A stretch of 48,468 bases of DNA. Origin: Mesotaenium endlicherianum (Eukaryota; Streptophyta; Zygnematophyceae; Zygnematales; Mesotaeniaceae). The translations under genes were made by a program, and so were the position numbers. The stretch spans positions 226,464 through 274,931 of the forward strand of contig WELA01010285.1 of the NCBI GenBank assembly GCA_009602735.1, given 5' to 3'. The first letter of the stretch is position 1. The number at the start of each line of letters is the position of its first letter. Positions 9,468 through 20,586 of the stretch are shown here, in pieces. The notes under the pieces were generated by a model. The model ran no database searches, was not told the origin of the DNA, and worked only from the letters and a program-made list of their open reading frames with translations.

Positions 9468-12400
9468 AAAAATATTCCTTGGAGATGCCTCAAGTATCTC
9501 GGGAGGAGTTATAACCAAGCCTATTGAGGTCCAGTTAGGTTCTGGCATTGCAGTTCTAACTGAAACGCTTACATTTGAGGTACTCAACACTGGCTTTTAT
9601 GATCTCGTGCTAGGCAGGTCCTGGCTTAATAGACATCAAGCTGAAGTGTGTTGGAGCAGAGGTACAGTTAAAGTGAGAGGAGCCAGTGATGGGCAGACTG
9701 ACTTGGCACCCACCAGTGCTCTTCCTCTTGTCCTGTGTGGATGGCAAATGAAGGAAAAGAAGAGGCTTCCAGAAGGATGCAAGTTGCTGAATGCAATGGA
9801 GTTCGTCAAAAGCTGGAACCAGAAGGAAGACAGAATGTTCTGTTTGTTGCTAAGAGAGGTACCTCCTCAACCGGAAGAAGTGGTTGAGAAAAAGGTAAGC
9901 CCTCCGGAGCACCCTACTGCTGCAAACATTGTTGCTCAGTACACGGATGTGTTTAATATGCCTCCAGGACTACCCCCTAAGCGGGAAGTAGATCATAGGA
10001 TTGATTTATTACCTGGGAGTCAGCCACCTTGGCAACGCACGTATGGCTTGTCTTATGTGGAGAGCGAGGAGTTGAAAACACAGATTGCAGAGCTTGAGGA
10101 AAATGGTTATATTTCTCCCAGTAAATCACCGTACGGCACACCCATCCTATTTGTAAAGAAAAAGGATGGCAGTATGCGGATGTGTGTTAATTACAGAGCC
10201 CTGAACAGAATTACAGAAAAGAACAAGTATGCTTTACCCAGAATCGAGGACTTGCTTGATACCCTGTCTGGTGCTAAGGTGTTCAGTAAGATAGATCTCA
10301 AGAGTGGTTATCATCAAATCAGAATTGCTGAGGGGGATGAACACAAGACTGCCTTCCGCACACGTTATGGACACTATGAGTTCAACGTGATGCCATTTGG
10401 ACTGACTAATGCTCCTGCTACCTTTATGGGTGCTATGAATGACATTTTCAGACCTTATTTGGATAAGTTTGTGCAAGTTTTCCTGGATGATATTTTAATT
10501 TTCTCTCAAGATGAAGCTCAGCACACTGAACACTTAAAGAAAGTGCTGGACACTCTGCGGAAAAATCACTTGTATGCTAAAATGAGCAAGTGTGATTTCT
10601 TTAAGGAAAGTATTGAATTCTTAGGCCACGTTGTCAGTAAAGAGGGCATTAGTGTAGACCCTAAGAAGGTCCAGACCATAAGGGACTGGCCAGTACCACA
10701 GTCTGTCTCTGAAGTTAGATCCTTCCTTGGGTTGGCTAACTACTATAGGAGATTTATTGAGAATTATTCCACAAAGGCCAGTAAACTGACTGACCTTACT
10801 AAGAAAGACATAGGGTATGTGTGGGGGGAAGAGCAGCAGGCGGCCTTCCACACCCTTAAAGATGCCCTTTGTTCTGCCCCAGTGCTAGCCGTGTATGACC
10901 CCAGCAAACCGGTGCAGGTGGTTACTGATGCCTCTGACTTTGCCATGGGTGCTATTTTGTTGCAGCCTGCTGACAAAACCACAAAGGATGGTAAGGTACG
11001 GCAGGAGTGGCATCCTGTGTTGTATGAGTCTATGAAATTTAATCCAGCGGAGATTAATTACTCAGTGCATGATAAAGAGCTGCTAGCTATCATTCATGTA
11101 CTCAAACAGTGGAGAGCATACTTACATGGTAAAGCTTTTAAGGTGATTACAGATCATCTAGCTCTGACTCACTTTCAGAAGAAGTCCAAGCTGTCGAGGA
11201 GGGAGAATCGCTGGAGCCAGATGCTGGAGCAGTTCAAGTCCAGATCGACTACAAACCAGGGAAGTTGAATCCTGCTGATGCGCTCTCTAGAAGACCTAAC
11301 TTGCAAGAAAGGAACTTAAGTCAGCATGCTGTAGATAAAGTCATGTGTGCACTCACTTCACTAAAAGTGAAAAAGTCCTTCCTTGAACAACTTAGGAAAG
11401 CCTACCTTTCTGACCCAACATTTGAGCCCAGCCCCACTACTGGTGTGTGTCGTGCTACTACACTCGGGTATAAGCTTAAGGGAGGGGTCTGGGTGAATGA
11501 AACCACTTCAGGCAGGCTGAAGCTGGTCATTCCTAATAATTTGGAAATAAGGTCTCTCTTATTGAGTCAAGCTCATGACAGTCTCCTGGGTGGACATTTG
11601 GGGCACGCCAAAACTGTTGGCAAACTGGCAAAACATTATCATTGGGAGGGGTTACCCCGCGAGGTCTTGAAATATGTCAAGTCCTTTGACCAGTGTCAGA
11701 GAAATAAGTCTCGGCACACACCACCGGGAGGTCTCTTGCAACCGCTGCCCATCCCAGCTGGACGCTGGGAAACTATATCCATGGACTAGGTGGTCTCACT
11801 ACCAAGAACTGCCAATGGGCATGATTCAATACTGGTCGTCGTGGATAAACTGACAAAAATGGTCATTTTTATCCCCACAACTGTCAAAGTGACTGCACTC
11901 GAAACAGCGAGACAGTTTTACAACCATGTAGTATGCCAACATGGGCTCCCTTCTAATATCATCTCAGACAGAGACTCAAAATTCACCTCTAAGTTCTGGA
12001 GAGCTTTAATGGGGTTAATGGGAGTCAAACAGCTGCTCAGCACAGCAAACCACCCTCAGACTGATGGGCAGACTGAAAGAACTAACCGAGTTCTGCAGGA
12101 GGTGCTGAGAGCATATATTAACCAAAAACAAGATAATTGGGATGACCTGTTGCCTCAAATTCAGTTTGCGGTCAACAGTGCGGTGCACGCGTCAACGGGC
12201 AAAACTCCTTTTGAACTCAGCCTGGGTAGAGTCCCTAAGTCTCCTCTAGATGTGCTAGGGGAATCTTTAACTCACCCTGAAGGGATTGACAACCCGGTCT
12301 CCCTCCAGTTAACTCAGGAGTTTGCTGACACCCTGTCAGAAGTCCAACGAAACTTGCACACGGCCCAAGAAAACCAACAAAAATACGCTAATCAACACCG

Positions 12401-12878
12401 TCGAGAACTGACATTTTCCAAGGGGGATTTAGTCAAACTGCATTCTCAGCACCTGTACCTCCCTGGTGTGGTCAAGAAAAAGCTTGGCCCTGTCTGGGTC
12501 GGTCTATATTCCGTGGTACGTCGTATCGGTCAGAATGCTTACAAACTGAACATGTCAGCTGAATACAAGAGTCACCCGGCCTTTAATGTCTGCTTTCTGG
12601 AACCATACATCAAAGGTGATACACTGTTCACAGGTCGGTTACCTGTCCAACCGGGACCGGTCCTCGCTGTCCGGGACGGCGACCCTGAGGAATATGAGGT
12701 CGATGAGATTTTAGACGCTCGCTCGGTCCGTCGATCGTCTAAATATGTCATGAAATACCTCATCCGATGGAAGGGTTACGATGCCTCTGGGGACACTTGG
12801 GAATTTAAAAACCAGCTGACCAATGCCAAAGGGGCGTTGAAACGGTTCCACCTTTGGGCGGCTGGGGCACCGCCCTAA
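9412..12878 (+). pseudogene. pol of inner chromovirus (RT-RNase H-integrase-chromodomain), near intact
   Basis: The frame enters at the protease tail ([12 protein letters not shown]). RT spans about 10130-10650 with the FLDD catalytic box at 10479-10490. RNase H carries [23 protein letters not shown] and [12 protein letters not shown] frameshift near 11235 moves the reading frame to 11265-11789. Integrase has an HHCC-type zinc domain whose first Cys is Phe (KSFDQCQ; the outer copy has Cys there). A TAG stop lies at 11787-11789. The catalytic core (VVDKLTK, DRDSKF, TDGQTERTNR) and a GPY/F-like module follow, and a chromodomain closes the frame at about 12690-12850 (YEVDEILDAR, IRWKGYDASGDTWE) with its aromatic-cage residues retained. 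With one frameshift, one stop and one lost zinc ligand it is inactive but recent. Confidence 0.88.
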
Positions 12879-13202
12879 CTGTCGCTTCAGTAGACATGGG
12901 AAGGTGACAGGAGGTCCTGACTCCATATAAGTTGGAGGGGGATGTGACAGTTAGTGACAGTTGTGACAGGCATCCCACCTTTAAATTTAAGTTGGAGGGA
13001 GTGGTAGTCTCTGATCACCATATTACACACTCAACATGCGCTCACACTCACTTGCTCGCTAACTCAATTTTTTCTTATATTCACTCACACTAGGTATTCC
13101 ACTCTAGGAACTCTCTTGATCGCGTCCCTCTTTATCAAGGGCACTCAGTAGCGGCAAAATATCATGACTTCACTAATTGCATTGTGTTTATGATTGAGCA
13201 AG
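12879..13202 (+). other. Spacer between chromodomain and accessory ORF, with relic PPT/LTR-start motifs
   Basis: Two copies of AAGTTGGAGGG lie at about 12930 and 12990, the same motif as the true PPT before the 3' LTR at 14969. The first is followed at once by TGTGACAGTTAGTGACAG, which looks like the start of an LTR of another type. No coding frame is visible. The outer copy has the same spacer, split by the nested insertion. Confidence 0.6.
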
Positions 13203-14827
13203 ATGACTCAAAAGTCGAAACTCAAGAGGAAGAGAATGCCGCAAGAGGCACATGCAGAATACTTGCAATTCCGTGGAGACATCGAATCATCTTCCATCAC
13301 CGCTCGGGAATCACAACGACTCCAACAACAGCGGGAGGCACAGAAGAAGAAGGAGGAGGAGGAACAGGCCAGACTGAGGCAGGAAGAACTGGACAAAAAA
13401 GCTGCAGAGGAGGCCAAGAAAGCAGAGGAGGAGAGGCAAGCTGAGGAGAAGCGGAAGCAGCAGGCTGAAGAAGAAGAACAGAGGAGAATCAGCAGCTACC
13501 GCTACACAGTGGTGGGCAAGGGCTTTGATCTACTGGAGGAGGCCTTCAAGTACGCCCAGAGAAGTCGCAGTGAGTCGCAGAAGGAAATCCTCCAGAAGGA
13601 AGGGGAGACATCCGAACACTTTGACAAGTATATAGAGGTCAGCACAGGGCTCCTCCTCTACCACGATTACGCCAGGATGGTAGGATATACATCGGAGAGG
13701 CCAAGGCAATGGCCCAGATGAACGAAGCAGGAGCTGTCTTGATTCCTGGTATCTGGGGGGCAGATAGGGTCATCAGGATGATCCCCATGGACGCGGACAG
13801 CTTCAAGGACTCAACACCCCATAACAGGTTCAAGGCCATGTACAACGAGGTGGAGAGGAGGAGCTGGGAATTCGTGGCCAGGGAAACCAGTCAGCTGGAC
13901 TTTGCAGGGCACTGGTAACCTTGTACTCTTAAAAGGAGAGACCCTGCGTTCTTTCAAAAGCCCACCAATTGGCGGTGGATGACCATCAACATGAGGGACC
14001 AGCGGAATGACAGGGCGACGGATGAGGATTTCCTGACAGACCTAAGGGGAACATAGTATTGCCCCCTCACATTGCGGCTTGGGACCCAAGATTGGATGGA
14101 GTCAGAGACTGCATGAGCCAGGAGATGGAGGGGGACAGAAGCAGGGCCCGAGAGTCATTCTCCAAAGTGAAGCACGCTTAAGCCAAATGGGCAAGTAAGC
14201 AGGGGGAAAAGGACCTCTATGCGATCCGGACTCAGCAGCCCCCACCAGCACCCAAAAGGGGAAGGTCAGTAGGATATTCTTTTTCTCGGGAAGAGCTGGA
14301 GCAGCTGACAGAAGAGACCCCAGAAGTCTCAGAGGAACCCGGGGACGGAGAGGAGGAGGAGTCAGAGGAAGACGAGGAGGAAGGCGAGGAGGAGGACACT
14401 AGCCCCGCCGTGATCCTGACGCCTGCCACATCCCCTATAAGGGAGAAGACGGGGTTGGCCATGCAGCAACTCGCTGAAGAGGAGGATATCACTTGGCTGG
14501 GGATTGCCAGAGGACAGACCCCATCTCCAGGCAAGCAGACCCAGTCAGACAGAGCAGACAGGAGGGCTGCTCGGGAGATAGCCAGAGGCCTGCCAGCATC
14601 TCCCTCGCAGAAAGGGCATGTACCCTTGGCTCATGTCATGCAACATCCTTCTGGGATGCCGGTAAAGGAACCTGTCAGTTTGAGGNAAGGAACCTGTCAG
14701 TTTGAGGGCTGCCCAGGAGAAGGCTGCCTCCCTCCAGACTGTGCAGGAGGAAATGGCCCAGTTACTGCGTTCTCCGCGGGGCCCTTACACGGAACCTCCC
14801 TCTCTGACAGGCTTCAGAAGACCTTAA
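13203..14827 (+). pseudogene. Chromovirus accessory 3' ORF, inner copy
   Basis: Homologous along its length to the frame at 8281-6623. It starts at the ATG at 13203 (MTQKSKLKRKRMPQEAHAEY) and runs through the coiled coil and the ISSYRYTVVGKGFDLLEEAF region. A frameshift occurs near 13695, a stop after AGHW at about 13918, and further small indels follow. The frame continues through the acidic segment to TAA at 14825-14827. It reads through both positions that are stops in the outer copy. A single N at 14686 is flanked by a 21-bp duplication (14665-14685 and 14687-14707), probably an assembly artefact. The function is unknown to me. Confidence 0.72.
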
Positions 14828-14954
14828 GACTGGAGGAGGTCTGGCTCCCCTGAGAATAGAGTTTCAAGGACATCTCCCTCCTAATGGCAGCAGGATGGGG
14901 ATGGAAGGGACAGCACGCTGTTATTTGTGTAGTGTTGTCCAGGCGACAACATGA

Positions 14955-14968
14955 TAAGTTGGAGGGAT
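14955..14968 (+). promoter_or_regulatory. Polypurine tract of inner chromovirus
   Basis: TAAGTTGGAGGGAT lies immediately before the TG of the 3' LTR. It is the same tract as in the outer copy. Confidence 0.75.
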
Positions 14969-15671
14969 TGTAATGCATCAGTATATTGGTTGACATAATA
15001 TTCATTTAAGTTCAGCCTGCTAAACTCTAGTTAATAATCAGTGTGCTGGACTTTATATTTAATATCAGTTCAATGACTCGGCCCAAAGTAGCAGGCTGAG
15101 GTCACCTTAAATCAGCTTGCTGACACATTCTTTGACAACCAGCTGACTTCCGTACTCGGTAGCAGCGAACTGCCTTGACATACACCTAAGTACGATATGC
15201 TAGATGAATGGCCAGATGACATCCCTATGATGGATGGCTATTCGGGATGATGGGAGATGGCGGTGGATTTGGTTAATCGAGGTCCTACCAACGTGGTTAA
15301 CTCCCGGGTAGGCGGTGCCATCGCACTGACCGTTGAACAGTAAACTCATTCCATGTACATATGCTAGGCATTGCTCTCGAGTTTGGCATTCGGAAACGAG
15401 GCCAACTCTCTTATACAGCTTACTAGGAGAGATCTGAATCCAAGGCGAGAAGCCATTGATACGCACTGTCTTCTAACCTTGCTTATGTTTGAGTTTACTG
15501 ATTTGCATTATCGATGCTAGTTTACTCGCATTTGACTTACGAGTATTATTCACTGCTAGTGTGTTGTCCTTTGCCGTTTAACCAGTTAACGAAAATTACC
15601 ATAAAGATTACTTGCTGATATAAAGATCTTATTAATTGTTAATCGCTTATTTGGTAAGCCGATTCATTTCA
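14969..15671 (+). repeat. 3' LTR of inner chromovirus
   Basis: A 703-bp LTR paired with 8374-9094. Small deletions, including near its start, account for the shorter length. It is followed by AGAAG, the target duplication. Confidence 0.92.
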
Positions 15672-15922
15672 AGAAGTCCCTAGTGTGTAGTACCTTGTGT
15701 GAGTGAGTTAGATAAAAAAAGTGAGTATGAGCGCAGGTTGAGTGTGTTAAATGTTTTAAATTCTCCTGGCTGATCCCGAAATTGAACACACTCCCTCCAA
15801 CTTAATTTAAAAGATGGGCTGCCTGTCACAACTGTCGCTATCCGTCACTAACTGTCACATTCCCTCCAACTTATATGGAAACAGGACCTCTTGTCACCTG
15901 TCCATGTCCACTGAAATGACAG

Positions 15923-18900
15923 TTAGGGAGGGGTGCCAGCTGCCCGAAGGTGGAACCGTTTCAACGCCCCTTTGGCATTGAGCAGCTGATCTTTAAATTC
16001 CCAAGTGTCCCCAGAGGCATCGTAACCTTTCCATCTGACCAAGTACTTCATGACATATTTAGATAATCGACGGACAGAGCGAGCGTCTAAAATCTCCTTG
16101 ACCTCACACTCCTCAGGGTCACCATCTCAAACAGCGTGGACAGGTAATCGATCTGTGAAAAGTGTGTCACCTTTGATGTACGGTTCCAGGAAGGAGACAT
16201 TAAAGACCGGGTGACCCTTGTATTTTGCTGACATGTTCAGTTTGTAAGCATTTTGACCAACACGGCGCACCACCGAATCTGGACCGACCCAGACGGGACC
16301 AAGATTTTTCTTGACCACACCAGGCAGGTACAGGTGCTGAGAATGCAGTTTGATCAAATCGCCCTTGTTAAATGTCAGTTTTCGACGGTGCTGATTAGCG
16401 TATTTTTGTTGGGTTTCCTGGGCTTTGTGTAGGTTTTGTTAGACTTCAGACAGGATGTCAGCAAACTCCTGGGTTAACTGGAGAAGAGACCGGATTGTCA
16501 ATTCCTTTAGGGTGAGTTAAAGACTCCCCTAAGACATCTAAAGGAGACTTAGGACTCTACCCAGGCTGAGTTCAAAAGGAGTCTTGCCCGTTGACGCGTG
16601 CACCGCACTGTTGACCGCAAATTGGATTTGAGGCAACATGTCATCCCAATTGTCCTGTTTTTGGTTAATATATGCTCTCAGCACCTCTTGCAGAACTCGG
16701 TTAGTTCTTTCAGTTTGCCCATCAGTCTGAGGGTGGTTTGCAATGCTGAGCAGCTGCTTGACTCCCATTAACCCCATTAAAGCTCTCCAGAACTTAAAGG
16801 TAAATTTTGAAGTCTCTGTCTGAGATGATATTAGACGATAACCCATGTTGGCATACTACATGGTTGTAGCACTCTAGACTTATTTCTTTGGCACTGATCA
16901 CAGGATTTAACATATTTCGAGACCTCCCGAAGTAATGCCTCCCAATGATAATGTTTTGCCAGTTTGCCAACAGTTTTGCCCTGCCCCAAACGCCCACCCA
17001 GTAATCTGTCATGTGCTTGACTAGAGGAACCTTATTTCCAAGTTATTAGGAATGACCAGCTTCAGCCTGCCTGAAGTGGTTTCAGTCACCCAGACCCCTC
17101 CCTTAAGCCTATACCCGAGTGCAGTAGCAGGACACACACCATCAGTGGGGCTGGGCTCAAATGTTGGGTCAGAAAGGTAGGCTTTCCTAAGTTGTTCAAG
17201 GAAGGTCTTTTTCACCTTTTATGAAGTGAGTGCACAAAACACTTTATCTACAGCATGCTGACTAAAGTTCCTTCCTTGCAAGTCAGGTCTTCTAGAGAGT
17301 GCATCAGCAGGATTCAACTTCCCTGGTTTGTAGTCAATCTGGACTTGAAACTGCTCCAGCATCTGGCTCCAGCGGTTCTCTTTCCTGGACAGCTTGGACT
17401 TCTTCTGAAAGTGAGTCAGAGTTAGATGATCTGTAATCACCTTAAAAGCTTTACCATGTAAGTATGCTCTCCATTGTTTGAGCATATGAATGATAGCCAA
17501 CAGCTCTTTATCATGCACAGAGTAATTAATCTCAATTGGATTAAATTTCATAGACTCATACAACACAGGATGCCACTCCTGCTTTACCTTACCATCCTTT
17601 GTTGTTTTGTCAGCAGGCTGCAACAAAATAGCACCCATGGCAAAGTCAGAAGCATCAGTAATTACCTCCACAGGTTTGCTGGGGTCATACACGGCTAGCA
17701 CTGGGGCAGAGCAAAGAGCTTCTTTAAGGGTTTGGAAGGCAGCCTGCTGCTCTTCCCCCCACACATACCCTATGTCTTTCTTAGTAAGGTCAGTCAATTT
17801 ACTGGCCTTCGTAGAATAACTTTCAATGAATCTCCTATAGTAGTTAGCCAACCCAAGGAAGGATCTAATTTCAGAGACAGACTATGGTATAGGCCAGTCC
17901 CTTATGGTCTGGACTTTCTTAGGATCTACATTGATGCCTTCTTTATTGACAACGTGGCCTAAGAATTCAATACTTTCCCTGACGAAATCACACTTGCTCA
18001 TTTAGCATACAATTGGTTTCTTCTCAGAGTGTCCATGACTGTCTTTAAGTGTTCAGCATGCTGAGCTTCATTTATAGAGAAAATTAAAATATCATCCAGG
18101 AAGACTTGCACAAACTTATCCAGGTAAGGTCTGAAAGTGTCATTCATAGCACCCATGAAGGTTGCAGGAGCATTAGTCAGTCCAAATGGCATAACGTTGA
18201 GCTCATAGTGTCCATAACGTGTGCGAAAGGCAATCTTGTGTTCATCCCCCTCAGCAATAGATTCGATGATAACCACTCTTGAGATCTATCTTACTGAACA
18301 GTTTAGCACCAGACAGGGTGTCAAGCAAGTCCTTAATTCTGGGGAAAGCATACTTGTTCTTTACTGTGATTCTGTCAAGAGCTCTTAATCAACGCACATC
18401 CGCATACTCCCATCCTTTTTCTTAACAAATAGGATGGGTGCGCCATAAGGTGATTTACTGGGGGAAATGTAACCATTCTCCTCAAGCTCTGCAATTTGTG
18501 TTTTCAACTCTTTGCTCTCCACATAAGACAAGCCATAAGTGCGTTGCCAGGGTGGCTGACTCCCAGGTAATAAGTCAATCCTGTGATCCACTTCCCTCTT
18601 AGGAGGTAGTCTTGGAGGCAAATTAAGAACATCAGTGTAGTGAGCAACAATTTTTGCAGCAGTAGGGTGCTCTGGAGGACTTACCTTTTTCTCAACCACT
18701 TCTTCAGGTTGAGGAGGTACCTCTCTTAGCAACAGACAGAACATTCTGTCTTCCTTCTGGTTCTATCTTTCGATGAACTCTATTGCATTCAGCAATTTGC
18801 ATCCTCCTGGAAGCCTCTTCTATTCCTTCATTTGCCATCCATACAGGACAAGAGGAAGAGCACTGGTGGGTGCCAAGTTAGTCTGCCCATCACTGGCTTC

Positions 18901-19046
18901 TCTCACTTTAACTGTACTTCTGCTCTAACACACTTCAGCTCAATAGGCTTGGTTATCATTCCTCCCGGGATACTTGAGGCATCTCCAAGGAATATTTTTC
19001 TATTCCCTTGGGTGACAGTAGGCAACCTTAGCCGCTTAACTGAGTC
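15923..19046 (-). pseudogene. pol of outer chromovirus, heavily degraded
   Basis: Minus-strand fragments match the inner pol in order: pre-RT linker, RT (18744-18385 and 18276-17998 with [10 protein letters not shown]), RNase H (17851-17219), integrase zinc domain, core (16846-16538) and C-terminal module (16357-16127). The chromodomain ends at TAA 15923-15925. At least five frameshifts or stops are visible. About 240 bp around 16890 is deleted between the zinc domain (KSCDQCQRNK) and YNHVVCQHG, which removes the first catalytic Asp. The greater decay fits an older insertion than the copy nested in it. Confidence 0.82.
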
Positions 19047-20552
19047 CTAATGGATGAAAGTATGTGACGCCCCTCCGTCAACAAATGCCCTCACCTTCCT
19101 TCCTGCAACCATACAATGCAGTAAGATAGGGGGGACTGTCTTTTCCTGACTTTCGCATTGTTCTCCTAACTTAGCAAAGAAATGTTGGACATCAGGTGGA
19201 ACAAGATCATCCAGAGTGTGCACTCTCTGGAGATCTACATTGCTGATGGTCTCCTTTATTTGCTTGTCAGGCATGCATAGTGAATCCAGTTCAGCAGGAC
19301 CCATAATACCTGCTACGAGGGCAGCTAGTGACGACTCACTATCTCTAGCATCCACACAGTCAGTATACTGGATTGCTGACTGTTGCTGTCTTTGAAATGC
19401 TGGTCTTTTCTCTCGACTGGACACTGCTCTCTGAAGTGACCCGTCTGCTGGCAATGGAAGCAAACAGATTTTGCTGAGGCTGGTCTCGGCTTAGTCCTAC
19501 CACCATCTCTTCCATAGCCGCCTCTAGAGAAACCACCTCTTCCTCTAGACTGCATAGCATTATACTCATACTCATATTCATCACCCTGATCATCCTCAGC
19601 CTGGTCTCCTTCAATTGCATTATTCTATACCGCTCTGGCAAGTCTGGCTGCTTCATCAAACTTCTCATGCAATTTCTCGACAAACTCTACCCTATGTAGG
19701 GTCACCGAGTTGTTGAGCCTCACGCTCTCCTTTCCAACACAGCCACCAGTCTGCTGCACTGCCTTTGAGTAGAGCACCAGTGTGCCTGACCTTCTCGTAA
19801 TCTGGCAGTTCTGGGTAGTTCTCCAGCTACTGCTCAACATCAGCGAGAAACTTGATCGGGTAATACTTTTTGTTCCTCTCAGGATCATAATCTTGGGGAG
19901 GTTTTGGCTTGGGCTTACTAGGCTCTCTGCCACCACCACCAGTGGTTTGAGAACCCAGTTGGTCTCTGTCTCGTAGCAGAGACATTATGATTCTTTTGTC
20001 GTCCTGTTGGGACTGATACATGCTCGCCATTTGCGATTGCATTTGCACGAACAATGCTCTCAAATCCACACTCTGAGGTGGAAGTCTAGCAAATGCAGTA
20101 GTAGCAGTGGCATCCACCCGCTGAGTAGTGTCCTCAACAGTCCCTCTCGCTCCTGCAGCAGCATTTCCTGCCGCATTCACCCGGTCACGAATTTGACCTA
20201 GGGACACATTGAGTTGTACAGCAGGAGGTGGGTTCTGAACATTGGCCCTTGATGCCATACGTTCTTCAACAGTGCGCTCGTCCGCTGGCTGTCCTTCCCT
20301 CCTTTATGTATCTTCAGCAGCCTTTGCTAATCGTTCAACTTCTAATTTGGCTCTCTCCTCCTCAGCCCGCTGTGCTGCGACTGCGGCATTAGCAGCTGCC
20401 TCATCTGCAGCCTCTCTAGCTGCAGTATCTGCAACTGCTTCAGAATAGGTACGGATTCTTGCTACATGGCTTTCAGCTTGATTCTCGACATTCTTGTTAT
20501 CCTGGTTCTCCATGTCTCGGGACTTGCTAGTTTGAGACCTTGTCCTTCCCAT
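19047..20552 (-). pseudogene. gag-protease region of outer chromovirus
   Basis: The ATG is at 20552 (MGRTRSQTSKSRDMENQDNK). Frames at 20552-20304, 20258-19827, 19939-19625 and 19555-19325 together cover a gag with an N-terminal coiled coil, a Pro/Lys-rich stretch, an Arg/Gly segment (RGRGGFSRGGYGRDGG) and one intact zinc knuckle (CFHCQQTGHFREQC). Protease follows at 19463-19047 and ends in FVDGGASHTFIH. The active site reads DGG where D-S/T-G is usual, which would be expected to damage activity. A stop lies after the last His. This copy shows what the inner copy lost from its gag. Confidence 0.78.
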
Positions 20553-20572
20553 ACAAAGAAGACTGTGACATC

Positions 20573-20585
20573 TGCTCCGATACCA
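20573..20585 (-). promoter_or_regulatory. Primer-binding site of outer chromovirus
   Basis: The minus strand reads TGGTATCGGAGCA, separated by one base from the 5' LTR at 20587. It is identical in type to the site at 9096. Confidence 0.8.
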
Positions 20586-20586
20586 C

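Larger units (their letters stand above)
8374..15671 (+). mobile_element. Inner (younger) Ty3/gypsy chromovirus, nested in opposite orientation
   Basis: This is a 7298-bp insertion bounded by LTRs 8374-9094 and 14969-15671. A perfect 5-bp target duplication, AGAAG, lies at 8369-8373 and 15672-15676. PBS and PPT sit at the expected internal edges. The order is LTR, PBS, truncated gag, pol (protease remnant, RT, RNase H, integrase, chromodomain), spacer, accessory ORF, PPT, LTR. The host site is the spacer between pol and the accessory ORF of an older copy of the same family. The duplication proves that everything between the two LTRs, including the accessory ORF, entered as one unit. Confidence 0.93.
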
